Source of the DNA: Rhodococcus sp. B50
GTDB taxonomy: Bacteria; Actinomycetota; Actinomycetes; Mycobacteriales; Mycobacteriaceae
Assembly (NCBI RefSeq): GCF_013602415.1
Contig: NZ_WPAG02000002.1
Location: 248,001-312,000, forward strand
Reading direction: 5' to 3'
Length of the DNA: 64,000 nucleotides
Shown here one piece after another: positions 62,622-64,000 of this stretch. Under the pieces are notes generated by a model. It searched no databases and was not told the origin of the DNA. It saw nothing but the letters and a program-made list of their open reading frames with translations. Position 1 is the first letter of the stretch; every line of letters begins with the position of its first letter. A program made the translations under genes and the position numbers.

Positions 62622-63035
62622 CTACAGACCCACCCATTCCGAGGCGCCCTCGGTGAAGTGCTGCCGCTTCCAGATGGGTACCTCGGCCTTGATGCGTTCG
62701 ACCAGCTCGGCGCAGGTGGCGAAGGCTTCTGCGCGGTGCGGGGCGGCGACGGCCGCGACCAGCGCGAGATCGCCGATGGTGAGATCGCCCACTCGATGCA
62801 CCGCCGCCACCGGCAGTCCCGATTTCGCCGCGACGTCCTCGCAGCACCGCCGCAGGAACGCTTCGGCATCGGGATGTGCCTGGTACTGCAGGGCGGTCAC
62901 CGACTGCCCGCCGTCGTGGTTGCGGACGACACCGGTGAAGACCACCACGGCACCGTGTTCGGCGCCAGCCACCGCGGCGTCCACCGCCGCGGGATCGAGT
63001 GGCTCCGACGAGATCCTGGCCAGTAGTTCACTCAT
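62622..63035 (-). CDS. moaE: Molybdopterin synthase catalytic subunit MoaE
   Basis: A 137-residue MoaE: GAVVVFTGVVRNHDGG (about residue 29), LQYQAHPDAE, AVHRVGDLTIGD and the C-terminal active-site region VERIKAEVPIWKRQHF with catalytic lysines. It transfers sulfur from MoaD thiocarboxylate to cyclic pyranopterin monophosphate. ATG 63035 overlaps the end of the upstream MoaC-MogA gene by 8 bp. MoaD and MoaA are not in the window. Confidence 0.92.
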   Translation of the reverse strand: MSELLARISSEPLDPAAVDAAVAGAEHGAVVVFTGVVRNHDGGQSVTALQYQAHPDAEAFLRRCCEDVAAKSGLPVAAVHRVGDLTIGDLALVAAVAAPHRAEAFATCAELVERIKAEVPIWKRQHFTEGASEWVGL

Positions 63036-64000
63036 GAGCGCCGCCTCCTGCGACTTGGGCCAACAGATGGTCGAGGATCGGGTCGAGGGCGGCGAGACCG
63101 TCCTTGACCCCGCCGGGAGAGCCGGGCAGGTTCACGACGACCGTGCGGCCCGCGAGACCGGCGATCCCGCGTGAGAGCACCGCGTGCGGAGTGGCGGCGA
63201 GTCCGCGCTGCCGGATCGACTCCGCGATGCCGGGCAGCTCGCGATCGAGCAGTGCGAGAGTCGCTTCGGGGGTGGCGTCGGTGGGCGACGCTCCGGTACC
63301 GCCGGTCGTGACGACGAGGGCCGGACCCGGACGGACCGCGTCGGCGAGACCGGCGGCGATGTCGGCGTCCGCATGGACGAGGGGGCCGCGGACTGCGAAT
63401 CCCTTGTCTTCGAGCCACGATCGGATGAGCGGGCCGGTGCGGTCCTCGCGGGTGCCCGCCGCGACACCGGTCGATGCGACGACCACCGTGGCGGAACGCC
63501 CCGACTGTTCCGGCAGTTGCTCCTCCCGCTCCGGCTTCCCGTCCCGGTGGGGAGCGTCGTCGCGGGTCCAGTGGCCGCGCTTGCCGCCCTCCTTGGAGAC
63601 CAGCCGCACGCCGTCGAGAACGGCGGCCGGATCGACGGCCTTGACCATGTCGTGCAGGGTCAGGCCCGCGACGGCGACCGCGGTGAGCGCCTCCATCTCG
63701 ACTCCGGTCGGGCCCTTGGTCTTCGCGGTGGCCTCGATCGTGATCGAGGTGTCGGTGAAATCGAACATCACCTTCACCGACGACAGCGCCAGCTGATGAC
63801 ACAGGGGGATGAGCTCCCAGGTGCGTTTCGCCGCGGCGATACCCGCGATGCGGGCCGTGGCCAGGACGTCGGCCTTGGGCATGTCATCGGCCCGGACGAG
63901 CGCGATCACCTCGGGGGTGGTGACGAGTTCGCCTGCCGCCACGGCGATCCGTGTGGTGTCGGTCTTCGCGGAGACGTCCACCATGCGGGCGCGTCCCTGG
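63028..64000 (-). CDS. moaC: MoaC-MogA fusion, 5' end outside the window
   Basis: At least 323 residues are visible. The first ATG in view (63984) is inside the normal MoaC N-terminus: the codons before it read QGRAR, giving the conserved xxGxARMVDVS, so the start lies beyond base 64000. Residues to about 155 are MoaC (LIPLCHQLALS, GVEMEALTAVAVAGL, LVSKEGGKRGHW); a linker follows, then a MogA/MoaB domain (VVVASTGVAAG, TTGGTGASPTDATPEA, NLPGSPGG). One polypeptide would both form cyclic pyranopterin monophosphate and adenylylate molybdopterin. Confidence 0.9.
   Translation of the reverse strand, partial: QGRARMVDVSAKTDTTRIAVAAGELVTTPEVIALVRADDMPKADVLATARIAGIAAAKRTWELIPLCHQLALSSVKVMFDFTDTSITIEATAKTKGPTGVEMEALTAVAVAGLTLHDMVKAVDPAAVLDGVRLVSKEGGKRGHWTRDDAPHRDGKPEREEQLPEQSGRSATVVVASTGVAAGTREDRTGPLIRSWLEDKGFAVRGPLVHADADIAAGLADAVRPGPALVVTTGGTGASPTDATPEATLALLDRELPGIAESIRQRGLAATPHAVLSRGIAGLAGRTVVVNLPGSPGGVKDGLAALDPILDHLLAQVAGGGAHE

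Overview
The window is high-GC, densely coded chromosomal DNA from a mycolic-acid-type actinobacterium, most likely Rhodococcus or a close relative. Supporting markers are AdnA/AdnB in place of RecBCD, mycoredoxin, a mycothiol-dependent formaldehyde dehydrogenase, WhiB7, UvrD2, an Rpf-like secreted protein, a cutinase-like secreted protein and a tmRNA tag ending YALAA. Gene order repeatedly matches blocks known from mycobacteria: uvrD2-whiB7-aarF-E1-like-zincin-Lon-like, and prfB-mscS-ftsE-ftsX-smpB. Species assignment is inference. Many starts are GTG, and stop/start overlaps of the ATGA or GTGA type are frequent.

Layout. 1-2.5 kb: end of a nitrite reductase operon (nirB 3' end, nirD, a HemD/winged-helix fusion, a sirohydrochlorin chelatase), which makes the enzyme and its siroheme. 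2.5-4.3 kb: a MobA-MoeA fusion for molybdenum cofactor. 4.3-6.7 kb: a small membrane protein plus an ABC exporter-like pair. 6.6-7.8 kb: an alkyltransferase-like DNA repair protein and a hydrolase. 7.9-14.6 kb: adnA-adnB, the double-strand-break resection helicase-nuclease. 14.6-16.1 kb: a complete IS701-family insertion sequence, with its 4-bp target duplication, sitting exactly on the adnB stop codon. 16.1-20.8 kb: hydrolase, epimerase, DoxX-like protein, potassium channel, NudC and mycoredoxin. 20.9-33.1 kb: uvrD2, a VOC protein, whiB7 with a promoter/uORF/attenuator leader, then aarF, an E1-like protein, a zincin, a PDZ-Lon protease, a PPA1309-like protein and a UPF0182 membrane protein.

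33.1-39 kb: an Rpf-like gene with a structured leader, initiator tRNA-Met, an acyl-CoA ligase and two adjacent acyl-CoA dehydrogenases behind two palindromes. 39-46 kb: hisN, prfB, mscS-like, a small Pro/Thr-rich protein, ftsEX, smpB, a DMT transporter that appears to start at CTG, and ssrA; smpB and ssrA form the trans-translation pair. 46-51 kb: phosphoglucomutase, an MFS transporter, a MauE/DoxX plus DsbA-like thiol pair, and two identical tRNA-Ala(GGC) genes. 51-55 kb: a siderophore-interacting protein/methyltransferase fusion behind an IdeR-type iron box, and an acyl-CoA-ligase-like protein with a degenerate P-loop. 54.7-64 kb: a degenerate kinase/LuxR fusion regulator, a cutinase-like protein, mscR with an MBL hydrolase, a CobW-type GTPase, a DEAD-box helicase, moaE and the 5'-truncated moaC-mogA fusion.

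The most interesting items are: the IS701 copy, whose target duplication preserves both the adnB stop codon and the Shine-Dalgarno of the next gene, and whose transposase carries an in-register CCCAAAA slippery heptamer; the full whiB7 attenuation leader; the translationally coupled AarF/E1-like gene pair next to two proteases; several unusual fusions; and the apparent CTG start overlapping the smpB stop.
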